A stretch of DNA of 64,000 nt, from assembly GCA_009760855.2 (NCBI GenBank), contig WPIO01000008.1, positions 6,556,501 to 6,620,500 of the forward strand, given 5' to 3'. Position numbers and translations under genes: made by a program. Origin of the DNA: Cristatella mucedo (lineage: Eukaryota > Bryozoa > Phylactolaemata > Cristatellidae). A model generated the notes under the pieces. That model made no database searches. It saw only the letters and a program-made list of their open reading frames with translations, and was not told where the DNA came from. This document shows positions 1 to 11,599 of this stretch, piece after piece. Numbering within the stretch: position 1 is the stretch's first letter; the number at the start of each line of letters is the position of its first letter.

Positions 1-2780
1 GCCAAAAGAAATTCCCAGTAATCATGCCGATACAAAATTAAGGAGCTAGTTATTTTTGCAAGCCACTATGAAATATAGCTCCTTATCTTATTTAGGAATT
101 GGACGTGATGGCTAAGCTTAGAAGCAGTCTTCAGAATGAAGCTTTTAAAAGTAATTTAGCTGTCAAAAACGACACCTAAATTTCCAGGACGAGGGATGTT
201 CGCACAAAAGCATCACCTATAAGAAGAGTATAGCCTTTTAATCCAACCACATGTGTCGGGTGCCGTATGAGCAGCAGTTCGGTTTAATCGTCATCTAGTT
301 TCAATAATTTTCCGACATGCAGAATCGAATGTCAGCAAGGCAAGCATTCAATTTATCTGTTGCTGCAGCTGATTACGATTGCTTGAATGACAAATGCAGC
401 TAAGTATCGGCAGCAAAAAAGTGATATCCTATTCCTTGGGCCTTACTCATATTTCCGAGAGGTTGAGTATAAATAGATAAAAGAAAGGGCCGAGGACGGA
501 CCCTTGAGGGACTCGACAGGTGACCGGTTTCTAGGGCGAGACTTGACCCCCACAGGACATGGATTGAAAACGATATGACAAGTACCATTAAACCACGCCA
601 GTGCCTCGTCTGTCAGACCAATCGTTACTCAACCGCTCAAGTAGGACAACGTGACCAATGGTGTCAAAGGCAGCTGATAAATCCAGTAGTGCTTGGGCAG
701 TTATATTCCACTAATCTTTGCCGTGTATATTGTCATTTTTAACACAAAGGAGAGCAGTTTCATTGGAGTGCTGCCTCTTGAACTTCGATTAAAGTGTTTC
801 TGGCATTCTATTCTTTTCAATTTGTTAAACTAGCTGCTCAGCAACCATTTTTAAAGAATATTCGACAAGAAATGAAGAAGTGTAACGGGGCGATAGTTTG
901 CAAGGACCTCTGTATGTAATCCAGGCTTTTTAAGTATGGGTCTAACGATAGTCGATATGAAGGACTTGGGTTACAATAACTTTTACCAATGAAGCATTAA
1001 AAATCTCTGTTATGGCACGGCTAATTTAGTCTGCCAGTGAGGATCGTAGAGATGATGTAAAGCGAATTCAGGAGACGAGCTCTTTTTGCTATACCATATT
1101 AAAGTAATCACATTCCACGCAGAAACCTTGGATAACCTTTTAAGGAACTTCGCAAGTTTTGATTGTGCAACTGCTTTATTCGGGGGGCTTTATGGAGGCA
1201 CGTATGTGCACAATTCCTTCAGTAAAGAAGGCTGAAACCTTTTGGCTGAGCCCTTAATATCTGGGGAGTCAAACCTCTGAGCATTTGTCAGTAAATGGTT
1301 TACTGTCTTATAAATCTGTTTTGGATCTTACTGGCAGGAATTCAGTTTTCTAGGGAAAAAGAAGCCCTGGCTTTTTTAAGCTAACTGGTGCAAACTCGGA
1401 TGCAGTCTTAGAAATTGACTAGACCTGCATCAGACCCCGATGTCCTTAAACGACGTTCAAGTCTTCGCTTAACCAGGCGCGTCGTTTGACGTTTTGTGAA
1501 AATTGAAAGGAGTCTCCACGACTCTGCACATTGATAGAACGGGAGCACGCTTTTCAAGAGCACTCCTGAATGTCGGGTTCACTGCATAAGTGAAAATGTC
1601 GAAGCTGTCGATCGAGTCTGGATGCAGATCAAGAAGTACCTGCATCACAGACAGATTTCAAAAATATGTCCAAGTCAATGCTTTGTAAGTTACGTCATTT
1701 GACAAGTTCGACGTTACCCAGTACGTACAAGGGAGCAGGAATAGTAAACGAGACCAAACAATGATCCGAGAGTGTCAGTGGGCACACCACAAGGTCAGTG
1801 GGGAAGACATCCTAGTGATCACGAGATCAATTATATGGCCACTGACGTGAGTGGTATGATCAACGTCTCCAGAGTAATGGCATGTCGCACCAAATATTTT
1901 TAGAGATGAACTCCGAAAACTCCTCGATAAACAAGTTTAGACAGCCATCAGGAGGTCTCAGTATCAGAGTATCACAACAATGAGAGGCACTGTCTTTGAT
2001 GAGGACCTGGTTGCAACTGATTCAAGCGATGGCCAATGCGAAAAACTGTGCATCTTATAGCCAAACGTTTAACGAACAACAATTGCAACCTCACCACCAA
2101 CCTTGTCAAAACGGATGGACTGAAAGAATGAGAACAAGGGTGTAGTGGTCTCAGATACACAGCTACTGGAACAAGGTGTCATCCAAGTTTCGGTAAGAAG
2201 AAATGCATCTAGCTTCTCCTGGACAATCTGATAGCTGATATATAAACCCTAGATTGTTAGCGAGTGGATATTTACTAGGCGGAATTTACGGGGCTAACCG
2301 ACAACTTCGTGGCAACTATGAAGTGGCTTGCATTAAGTCTGCCTCTTGCTGGCCTGGCAGACACGACCCCTTCGAATTTGAATTGGACCTTAGTAACGGC
2401 CGCCGGTTGACGTTTCAGAGCAGGCTGAGACACAGCAAGTGAGCTACTACAGCAACGAGTGCTAATAAATGCTTTAAACTTACGGGTCGTTGGTTTGATT
2501 GCCGAGTTGTTGATAGGGCGAAAGCAGGATTCAGAGAGGTTCTCATTAATCCACCGATGACGGCCCACCAGTAGGTATCGACTAATGGCAACATCGCACC
2601 TTACGCTAAGCAGGTCTTGTTTTGTGAAGCATATCCGAGGACAGCTCATAAATAGTCACAGCAAAGATAGCAGCGGAATACCCGAAGGTATCGTGAAGAA
2701 ATTAGTTTAGGGTCCGCCCCACGCCAGGAGTCTCCCGAGGCCGCTCTCTAATGCTGGGAGGAATTAGCTATCGTTATCAC
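1..2780 (-). mobile_element. LINE F1 copy (L2/CR1-like), 5' three quarters, runs off left edge
   Basis: Base-by-base similarity over its whole length to 23160-26020 in the same orientation. Both copies end at the same 5' point (…GGGAGGAAT just after the homologous CTCTCTAG), suggesting this is the true element 5' end. Remnants of the reverse transcriptase region (IYTQPLGNMSKAQGIGYHFF, 400-588) and of the N-terminal frame (MSCPRICFTKQDLLSVRCD, 2275-2649) are visible with many stops. It is dead and older than the 22-26 kb copy. Confidence 0.85.
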
Positions 2781-2794
2781 CTGTGTCTTTCCAG

Positions 2795-2843
2795 GTAATA
2801 TATATTCAAATCTACACTATTCCGAAAGCTGCATGTGATTCGA
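2795..2843 (+). CDS. Possible small exon upstream of the 5.4 kb exon
   Basis: A 49-base block between a strong acceptor (gtgtctttccag) and a donor CGA|GTAAGA. It reads VIYIQIYTIPKAACDS in phase 0. Only one frame is open. It could belong to the same plus-strand gene as 5439-5697, but the phases would need one more exon between them. The call rests mainly on the two splice sites. Confidence 0.2.
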
Positions 2844-3369
2844 GTAAGAACAGAAAATTCTCAGCTTTAGCACTAGTTATTCGGTTTTCTTATGCGTGAG
2901 CAATATCAGCAAGCAAGATCAAGAGTTTACTCACTGTGAGCTTGTCGTCGCCGAAATATTTTGAGCAATAGCTGCCGTTTTTGAAATTATCCTACCAATA
3001 TCCTGAGGAATCTTAAACACAGAAAAACAATGGCATAACCAAAGATAATCTGGCCGTATTCTATTTGGGAAGTTTAGTGATGCAATTTGGAAAATCATAT
3101 TGATAAATGGTATTTAAAAGACATGTAGCTAGTAAGCAAGACAGCTCCCTGGTCCGCCGTTTTATTTCATATTTCAGAATATCAGACGGCTGAAACCTGC
3201 TAAAACTAATTACTAGACGCATCCTGCTGGTCACTGATATTCAAGGCCTGAGAGTCTCTAAAATTTAAAACGACATTTTTGACCAAAGATTTCCGGAAAC
3301 TACATCATTTTATTTTTACTCATTTTTTATTGTGCCATAATAAGCCTTTCCCTCATTTCAACTGTTTAA

Positions 3370-3480
3370 AAATAATAATTAATAATAATAATAAACCATT
3401 TAATACGGTGCTATCAGTGAACCTAATCTTGTTTCTAAGCACTTTACATTTGCTGTACAGGAAATACGATTGAACGCTTT
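3370..3480 (-). mobile_element. LINE F2 3' end fragment
   Basis: AATAATAATAATAAA tail followed by TTTCTAAGCACTTTACATTT and CGATTGAACG, colinear with 15875-15965. A 5'-truncated insertion of about 100 bases. Confidence 0.6.
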
Positions 3481-3550
3481 GCTTAAAATTAATTTAGTTA
3501 GTACTACCTCAATGCCAGCGAGAGCAATTAGTTACTAGTAGGCCAGGTCT

Positions 3551-3858
<308 letters not shown>

Positions 3859-3879
3859 GACTTCAATGTTCAATCTATA

Positions 3880-5430
3880 CCTGCCCACTCAGCTATGAAA
3901 GCTTTCCTGTCTTTGAGCCCTCTTGAAGTTTAATGAGATTTCCCGACTCTCAGCTCAGCTGAGGCTGCGAAGTATTTCATGTATCAGATATTCTCATATC
4001 CCCAGCTGCCAAGCCACCATTATCAGACATTCCCTCTTAATCCTGCAGTGGATCGCATTCCGCTTTGTTCGTCATGGAATAGTGAGCAGGATTGCCGTAG
4101 GAACTTTGTGGTCGCACCAATGAAGAGCGGATTCATAGACCTGCTTGGTTAGTTTTTCTGAGGGACAGCGTTTTTGCTAAATCCCTTGAGCGGTTACCCT
4201 ATCCTGCTCAGACTTTGGCATTTTGCTCGATCAATACTTTTGAGCCACAGACAGAGCTGCGTCATAGCTAGCGTTTAAATTCCAATAACTGTTTGCCAAG
4301 ATGTATTGGCCTTGGGATACTAGCATTCTCTGTAGCACGGCTACACTATTTTTTCATTATTATTAGATTATTTAAAAATATTCATATTGCGGTAGAAGAT
4401 TATTAATGGCTATCACTGCTGCTTTTTGTGGATACTAAAGGACCACCCACTTCACTGCAAAACCCAGACAAGGGTCTTAAAAAGCGAGCCACTTCTCTCC
4501 GGGACAAGGAACCAGAGTCACTTCAGCCTTTTTCTTCATTAGTGAGCTATTCATTTTGAGTAACGCAGCTACGTTGTAGCTAACGTGTCAATCCTATAGC
4601 CATGTTTGGTTAATGGTTGAGCCTTAAGAACTAAACAGCCTCTGTAGTACAGATAAGTTACACTTCAGGGAAATCATCTAATTTTGTTTTTCTTCTTGCT
4701 TCTTCTGTTTGCGATTCCTTCAGCATCTCAGCCCAAAGTTATGATTTATAAAGCATAGATTTTAGGTGGTATCCATGAAAAGGCTATTTTAAATTAATAC
4801 TTAATCAAGCCCTCATTGTGTTAGAGGGACACTGATAGTACGATTCTGCTGTATTATTCTTTCTACTATATTACAACTAATGAAAATACGATAAACTAAG
4901 CTCCAGCTGGTGGATTTTTAATGACCATATATTCATAACTTTATAGTCGCCCAGATGGATTGATATTTGGATCTCAGGAAACCTCAGAATGCATTGATGT
5001 CGAAATTCCGGTGTACTTTATTGAAGCCGCTCTCACATACTGAATTTATTCCTGTACTTACAAGCTAAAGTCTAAAATCTGGTTTTCCGACCAGTTCTAG
5101 GGAACCAAGTTTCTTCTACTCATCAAATACAGATTACATTATTATTCAATTCAGTCTACAATTTGTAGGGTGTTCCAAGCCTCAAAGTCAGGGTCCCGTA
5201 AGAGAGCACTGAAAAAGCATAATACCCCTCGGCTAAGAAATAAGCTGCTCACAAGTGGAAACAAAAAATATGCTACGGCGCGCGTTGCCTCTTTGGGAGT
5301 TTAAGCTACCAAGCACGTCAATTTGTAAGTTGCTCGTTAAGTCAAGCGACTTATCATAACTGAGCAACGAGAATTACTTTATTAAATGAAATCTATTAAC
5401 TTTATTTCCACATAGGGTTCACCCTAACGA
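3880..5430. other. No gene recognised
   Basis: AT-rich DNA after the CT microsatellite. No exon with convincing acceptor, frame and donor. A weak resemblance to LINE sequence near 5150-5250 was not firm enough to annotate. Confidence 0.5.
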
Positions 5431-5438
5431 AGTAACAG

Positions 5439-5697
5439 TGAGCTTCTCTGGGGTCGTGATTATTTTGTCATCACGAACCAACAACAAGAAAGATGGGAGA
5501 TTCATTCAAACCGAAGATACAGTTTACAGATATATTGGATTAAAGCTTTGGCTAAAATTCTTAATTTTGCATTTACTTGTCGCCAAAATGCATCGCAAGA
5601 TAATAAGAGCATTCTTCATGCTCATCGCATGCTTACTGCAAGATGCCGAAACAATGCTGCCGTTAAAGCTATGTATAAAGTTTACGATAGGCATTAA
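5439..5697 (+). CDS. Unassigned terminal-type exon
   Basis: A plus-strand frame open for 86 codons after an AG acceptor (gaagtaacag; the AG at 5431-5432 gives the same frame), ending in TAA. It contains SELLWGRDYFVITNQQQERW, then YSLQIYWIKALAKILNFAF and NNAAVKAMYKVYDRH. Composition is coding-like: aromatic, charged and Asn residues in balance, no low complexity. It was missed by Met-based searches. A second frame over the same DNA is also open but gives a hydrophobic, Lys/Leu/Phe-rich peptide. It lies antisense within the gene A region. No family recognised. Confidence 0.4.
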
Positions 5698-6151
5698 GCT
5701 TGCACTCATCTCATTTATATTTATTAGCCAATTCGAGACTCTTGCAAAAGACGTGTAAGTTTACGGAATTCCGGAGCGGCTGAGCATATTATTCAAAGCC
5801 TGTCTTTTCCATTTTTGAATTGCATCAACATCAAGCTATTAGGATTTATTCACTGCTAAAACTATTAAGTTATTATGCTTCTCCAGAAATCTGGTTGCAA
5901 CTGATGTAGTTCTTCATCTGGTTCAAACAGCAAGAGAAAGGGAAATAAGAAGCAAGTTACTCCAATATAATATTTTTTTAGCTGCTAAGGAGTCGATACG
6001 GTATTTCCTAAGATACCTGTTAAAATGTACGTAGGTAACTAAAACTCAAAATTCATGAAACAGAAACTCATCAAAAGCTTACAAAATTACTACGACCATA
6101 ACTCTTCTTTTCGCAAAATGTGAGCATTAAAATTTAACAGTAAATACTTAC

Positions 6152-6301
6152 CTGCACGAGCTCGGAATTGAATGAGCCATTTAGAGCATTGGTAATAGAT
6201 CTGTTCAGTATGTTAGCTACCGCAGCAACATCAGCTTCGTTAAAATTCGAAGCCGTCTGGGAAATCCTTGACAGACTTTGGATGACGGTGACGCTATCCG
6301 A
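6152..6301 (-). CDS. Exon A11: GAIN domain, helical subdomain A
   Basis: A 150-base, 50-codon symmetric exon with acceptor tcatttcaaag and donor CAG|GTAAGTA. It encodes VIQSLSRISQTASNFNEAD followed by VAAVANILNRSIT. Helix-rich spacing with N...DV..VA.IL is typical of the GAIN subdomain A that precedes the GPS cleavage site in adhesion GPCRs. No matching downstream GAIN/GPS exon was recognised in 1-6151, where a LINE occupies 1-2780. The rest is presumably left of the window. Confidence 0.7.
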
Positions 6302-8917
6302 CTTTGAAATGACATTCTATGACCCGAAGCAAATACAAATGTGATATGCCGAAATAAAATACCAGCAATATCAACTCTCACCACGCTAAAACATTTTTTA
6401 AATAAACTGTTACTGTTTTCAATATTGACTTTTAAAGAAACAGTCAAATCCACCTATGAGTTAATTATTTTAGAAAGTTTACTACATTGCTTAAGAGATC
6501 ATAACAAGCTTTATGAACTTACAATAAGTTTAATTCATCGCGAAAAGATCTCAGGAACAAGGGTATCTCAAAGTAAGAGTTTTGAACGTTAAGAAACCTA
6601 TCATATACACTGTGAAACCTGCTAAAGTTGTCCAATCACCAACAGAATTAGGCAAGAGCTTCCACTATTGCTTGTGTTTTTTATCGAGATATTTATTTGA
6701 ATGGCTTGTCATTGAAACAAAACCGCTTGGGCCAATTAGTCTTAATAAAGAGTAGTTGTGAAGATACAGCTTAAGATTTGGCTAGCAGGCGGCGCTTAGA
6801 CGAATGGGAACTTTAAATTCATTATTTGTAGAGCGATGTAAAAACTAAACAAGAAAATGCAGGCACTGGTTTACCTCGAAATAATTATATAGAATGAACC
6901 CAACTGATCTGTGGCAACTATTGGCCATTACTGTGTGTTTACCATTGACATCGATTTCATTCTGTGAATGCAGAAACCCTGTAAATATACCTCTGGAAAG
7001 AGCTTTTAAATTTCAAGAAACCTGCTGATCGTATGGCTAAAAACAACTTTAACTCTTGCTATAAGGTCAAACAAGAAAATCTGCGGACTTCAGAGAGCGT
7101 TCCGTGAAGAAAGAAATAATAAAATGACATCATGCGGCGTCTGGGAATAAATTGCTACAGTCAGCAGAATATTATGATATATAATTCTTCTTAAGAATTT
7201 TTTAAATTAGTTCCAGCCTAGGATAAGCAAAGTTTCAACTTCCTTTACCACTGATTTTACCTAAAAAGAGGCAACCGACCTGTTGAAAGGCATCTGAAGC
7301 CAGAGAGAGAAACCGTACTATAAATTTGTATCGTGAAATAACTCGGCGGTACTATATTAATTTAGAATGCAAATTACCCTCCCAATTTTGGTTACCTTCA
7401 ATTGTTTTATTTTTGGCACGGCGTGAATTCAGTCGGAACATTAAGTAAACTAAAGAAAATTCCTTAATTGCCTTAATAAATCATTGAATAATTTGAACGG
7501 AACTATCACCCTTGTCTTGTGTGGGTAAAGAATGATACATTTGAAAATTACGGAACCTGCTTGTAAGTGCATAGCATCTCACAGACTCAGCCGCAAAAAC
7601 TGTCAGACCAGCAAATCGTGGCTGAGATTCACTGCCCTGGTTTCTAACCAATACGACATATTACCAACCATACCGAAAGACTGGCTCGGGAATATGAATT
7701 TCTACTCGCTTGAATGACGCAAGAACAAAGTACAAACATGCAAGCAACAACTAGTTAGGCAAGCAAATAAATAACTTATCAGCTGATTTCTATGTAAAAC
7801 TATTAAAAATTCATTTTCACAAATAAACTTCAACGTACATACGCACATTTGAAAACCAGTTGAGGAGTGTTTTTTTAACTAAGTGCATTAAAGATCATTA
7901 CTAAAGAAGTATATGAGTACCATAAACATTCACAACTAATTACGAGCAATAATGTAGTACTGAATGAGTTGTTCGTTACTCCAACTTGCTTTGCAAATCT
8001 TAGCAACCTGTTAATAAGTTCACCCCTGAGTTTTGACAAGCCGGACTTGGCTGCTAAAGGAGGCCTATTATGACGGGAAAAAATACCGAAATAGTGTCTC
8101 ATAGCAAAGTTTCGTGCCAAAATTAATTTAGAAAGTAAAGACAATTAATACAGCTCTTCGCTTTGCAGAGATTAGGCTGCAATGACTCAGCGACCGGAAA
8201 ATCATGACTAGAACTGACTATTCTGTTCGCGGTTTTATTTTATCCATTCCACTTAGAGATCATCTTAGCATTTCAATTTAAAATTGTACACTGATCAAAA
8301 GCAGTATCATCAATACTTCACAATTAAACGCACAAGTGGGGTAAACATTTCAGCTACACTTTAAAGTCGTAAGTCCTATATAACTGCGTTTTATTTTGAT
8401 ATGACCCTCATCCTAGTCATACTGTCCTAGTAGTAATACAAACATCCTAAAGGGCTGGGCTGTGCTTTAGCTTGACTTTGGCGAATTGCGTTTCCGGATG
8501 CCCAGACGGACTCTATCTCAAATACTTCACTTTCGATTTATTCTAATTGATACAGCTGTTACCAAGAAACTGGATTGTTAAAATGAATAGTTTCCTATAT
8601 TTGTAAAGAGGATTGTCGAGACTTGCGATAAGCTTGACTTTTTAAAGCGGAACAGAATTTTATTAAACTAATCTTTAGCAAAAGTCCTCTAATTTATTAG
8701 CAACATTTATATAAATGCAAAAGATCTTTGCAACTTCCATTTAAGTATGCAACAATGAATGGCTCGCTGCAGGACGCCAACCCCTGACCATGGTCGTAAA
8801 ACGCTACAACGTTTACTATAGTCTAAGACAAATACAACTTATATCAAGTAGATAGATAGACGTCTTGCCCGTGTTTTATTTTGTTACCTATATCCAGGCT
8901 TCTATTTAGGCTTCTGC
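6302..8917. other. Gene A intron, nothing firm
   Basis: Intron between A10 and A11. An 89-codon minus frame at 7875-8144 (SGLSKLRGELINRLLRFA) has no supporting splice sites. A 34-base block near 7511-7544 has a GTAAGTG donor on plus but is too short to call. Confidence 0.45.
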
Positions 8918-9087
8918 TTAGCCCGGTGGTTAAGGTTCTAGCCTTAAATGACCAAGGTCGAGGTGATCACGTGTGACTACCGAGGTCGTGGACTCGAGAA
9001 CTGATGTATACGTGAAGCCCATATACAGAGGTTCTTCCGCCAAGGGCGCTACACAAATGAATTTTATTTATTTATTTTATTTAGCAG
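8918..9087 (+). mobile_element. tRNA-derived SINE
   Basis: The head TTAGCCCGGTGGTTAAGG resembles a pol III A box. About 50 bases on, GGTCGTGGACTCGAGAAC resembles a B box. It ends in a TTTA-repeat tail (9060-9085). A tRNA-like head with such a tail is diagnostic of a SINE rather than a functional tRNA gene. Confidence 0.6.
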
Positions 9088-9395
9088 GTTACTACCAACT
9101 TTAGTGCACTGCTGCCTATTGTTGATGAGCAACCCACTTTTGCTTTTTTATATGAACTGTAATTAGGATTGCCAAGGCAGCTTCAATGGTTAGTGAGGGT
9201 AGCCATAAAAATACTAGCTGATTTAACAGCCTCTGTTTGTATATCAACGGAAAAGCCTTTACGGCTATCACCACCACTTGCCGTGGCGATGAAGGTTCGC
9301 CCATAACAGGATTCGAACCAACGACCTGGGGGCCGAGATCATGAAAAGCAACCACCTTAACTAGTGTGCTAATACGGCTCACCGTGACTCTGACG
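9085..9395 (-). mobile_element. tRNA-derived SINE, full-length-looking
   Basis: Minus strand: GAGCCGTATTAGCACACTAG, then GTCGTTGGTTCGAATCC (B box GGTTCGAATCC intact), then the family body GTGGTGATAGCCGTAAAGG and AACAGAGGCTGTTAAATCAG. The same body recurs at 36, 41, 42.8 and 45.9 kb. The B box is the best preserved of all copies. Confidence 0.75.
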
Positions 9396-9499
9396 TTCAG
9401 ATATCACGCGAACTCTTGTTAGTTTTGTAGAAAGTATCATTATTGCTGGAACAAAAAGGGCTTTCCAGTGGTGGATCAATTAAAAATTAAACTGGTAGT

Positions 9500-9610
9500 A
9501 TAAGTAGAATAATTACGCACTTGATAAAGCCCTCTCAGATACCTCTATCTCTTTCTAGGCGCTTTACATTTGCTGCAAAGAAAACACTATCGTATGAACC
9601 TTTTCTACTG
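9500..9610 (-). mobile_element. LINE F2 3' end fragment
   Basis: GCACTTGATAAAGCCCTC and TTTCTAGGCGCTTTACATTT are nearly identical to 15882-15945. It adjoins the SINE at 9085-9395. Confidence 0.65.
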
Positions 9611-9705
9611 TCCTTAGCTCATGTATGCTCTAGAAGCATTTACAAGACTAAAAAATAACATAGAACTGTGATGGCAATACATATGCTAATTTGCATATCG
9701 CTTAC

Positions 9706-9789
9706 CTCATTGATTAGGTTTATTGCTTGAGATGCACTCTCATTATTGCAGCTGGCATCTGCAGATAATTCATAAATGATCCAGGAATC
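9706..9789 (-). CDS. Exon A10: HRM-GAIN linker
   Basis: An 84-base, 28-codon symmetric (phase 0-0) exon with acceptor atattcaacag and donor GAG|GTAAGC. It encodes DSWIIYELSADASC then NNESASQAINLINE. The SASQAINLINE end is the amphipathic start of a GAIN-type alpha-helical subdomain, and the Cys may close the HRM. It is too short to find by frame length alone. It is supported by both splice sites and by joining A9 and A11 in frame. Confidence 0.65.
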
Positions 9790-10379
9790 CTGTTGAATAT
9801 TAACTGTTCTATGAAAACATAATTGGTCACAGGCTTATCAGCTTTCAAAACTTTTCAAGCAACCACTAATTAGCAACTTGAAATGTTGCGTCTTGCCATT
9901 CATGAAAGACGCTCACAGCGGGAGAATTTATAGATAGATTTGTGATTGATCTAGATATCGTTATTGAGTTTGACGCTTTTTAAGTTTTCTGTCCAGTTTT
10001 ACAGACCACTTCAAGTTTTCTTATTGTCAGAAACCCATCCGAAAATTGAGAAAACAAAACTATTAAAATTGGTTTGGCTAACATATCATTGGCTGCATCT
10101 ACATGAAATCTACATGAAATCTGGGTATCCTCTTGGTCAGTGACCCGTACTGGATAATCACATAAGCTGGAGGCCAGTCTCACTATATCAAATACATAGC
10201 ATGCACTAGTCGCACCTAATTAGCCCGGGATTTCCTTGATCTAAACTGGCTAGTGTACTTGTATCATCTCGTTTTGACATTAGTTACTCACTTTCATGGG
10301 TTTTCCGGTTCGTAAAAAAAAACAAAAATGTACAGGTTTAGAAAACCTTTTCAGATAGGCTCCTCTGATAATACTGCAA
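9790..10379. other. Gene A intron (A9-A10), part without features
   Basis: A 67-codon minus frame (9980-10183) includes a short direct duplication (CATGAAATCTA, twice near 10100) and no convincing exon boundaries. Confidence 0.45.
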
Positions 10380-10720
10380 CGACCACATTACTCTTCGGCT
10401 CACCGAGTTGAACTGGCATTTCGAAAAGCAGCATATCGACTTCATGGTTTCATCACTCACTTTTAAGTCTTTTTATTTTTCTGTACCGTCCCCGCCTTTC
10501 CGATATTCTTGCCAACCAGTGTAGGCAACGTATCACCCGCTCTACTGACCTACATTTTCCATCTCTGCCTGTAATAACTGCAATTCTTTAAAAACCCTAC
10601 CATTAGTTTGAACGTGCCCAAAGCCTGGACCGCCCTTCTTAATGACGTTGTGACATTTCTTGGATTGCCCAGTTAACATGCTCCTTTTTTAGCATGAAAG
10701 AGTGTGAAAACGTGACAAAG
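10380..10720 (+). mobile_element. LINE F2 C-terminal remnant
   Basis: The segment CGACTTCATGGTTTCATCAC, the reworked SERSTR...-like stretch and AAAGCCTGGACCGCCCTTC align to the F2 region coding DFKVLSLTF...PKAWNSLP. No intact frame. Confidence 0.45.
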
Positions 10721-10992
10721 GATTTATTGTTAGTATTCTTGCAATTATTATCGTTATCACCATGTCTGTTTTAGTTGGTCAATAAATGTATCACTAACCA
10801 TTCAATAATGCTTCCTTTGCAGCACGTGTAAATTGTCCGGAAATACATTGAATTGTGCGAGGGCTCAATAGCAAATTTATTATTTTTATTAAAAATCTTC
10901 ATTTTCTCAATCATGTTTTAAAGTGTATCGAGTGGTCTCTTGCCGTAAGTTTAATTTCACAACAATTATTTAAATCCGAATTATTTTGTCAG

Positions 10993-11064
10993 TGGGAGTG
11001 CACAATTCCTTCAGTCTTAAAGAGATTTTCGCAGAAAATTAAACAGCCATTCTCCTTGCAAGGG
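10993..11064 (+). CDS. Possible exon joined in phase 0 to 11375
   Basis: The acceptor gaattattttgtcag is followed by 24 codons encoding WECTIPSVLKRFSQKIKQ then PFSLQG, to a moderate donor GGG|GTATTG. Phase 0 at both ends fits both the 21-base block at 10924-10944 (acceptor ttttaaag, donor GTAAGT, CIEWSLA) and the terminal exon at 11375. The frame stays open to TAA at 11085 if the donor is not used. Confidence 0.25.
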
Positions 11065-11374
11065 GTATTGAAGCGTTTAACTTAAATAAGCATTAAACGG
11101 CAAATGCACAGCTTCGTATGGCTAATTCGTATCGCTGCATAAAATCAGGCCATATTGTAACAGATCTAAAGCTTGAGACTTGATTAGCTGCTTCGATATA
11201 TCTCATCATGTATGTATTTTCTCACACCCCTCCTCTATTTAGAAAATAATTTATTTTTTAATTGCAAACTTCTTAATTTGGTGCACCTCATCTCTCCATA
11301 TATAACCAACCCCGTGTGGTCTTAAACGTTTGTTATTAACCCCTCGTCGTGAAGAATTTTAACTATTCTTCCAG

Positions 11375-11593
11375 GTGGAAATCACGAACAGCGTGAAAGA
11401 ACTGCATATGTGTCTTGCAAGAAAATATAAACAATTTATATTCAACGATTTAAATTTGCTTAGGTTATCTTCCAAAGACGAACATACTATAGATAGGCTT
11501 AAGAACTTTACCGATTTCCACACAGAAGACAATAGTAATGCAAATCTTCTCCAACGAGAAAGTAAATCAAAAAGCAACGTGTCTAAAAAGTGA
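11375..11593 (+). CDS. Unassigned terminal exon of a plus-strand gene
   Basis: The acceptor ttaactattcttccag is followed directly by 72 open codons and TGA. The peptide begins VEITNSVKELHMCLARKYKQ, continues FIFNDLNLLRLSSKDEHTID, and ends in a hydrophilic Lys/Ser tail (SKSKSNVSKK). It looks like a helical segment with a basic disordered C-terminus. An AATAAA occurs at 11940. It lies inside the gene A intron between A8 and A9, on the opposite strand. The reverse strand is also open over most of it, so coding on minus cannot be excluded. No family recognised. Confidence 0.42.
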   Translation: MEITNSVKELHMCLARKYKQFIFNDLNLLRLSSKDEHTIDRLKNFTDFHTEDNSNANLLQRESKSKSNVSKK

Positions 11594-11599
11594 AAATTT

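Noticed and set aside
9116-9382. Possible tRNA gene (good B box)
   Set aside because: Followed by a conserved SINE body and tail. No cloverleaf acceptor stem closes.
9980-10183. Minus frame with two cysteines near exon A10
   Set aside because: No compatible acceptor or donor. Phase analysis joins A9 directly to A10.
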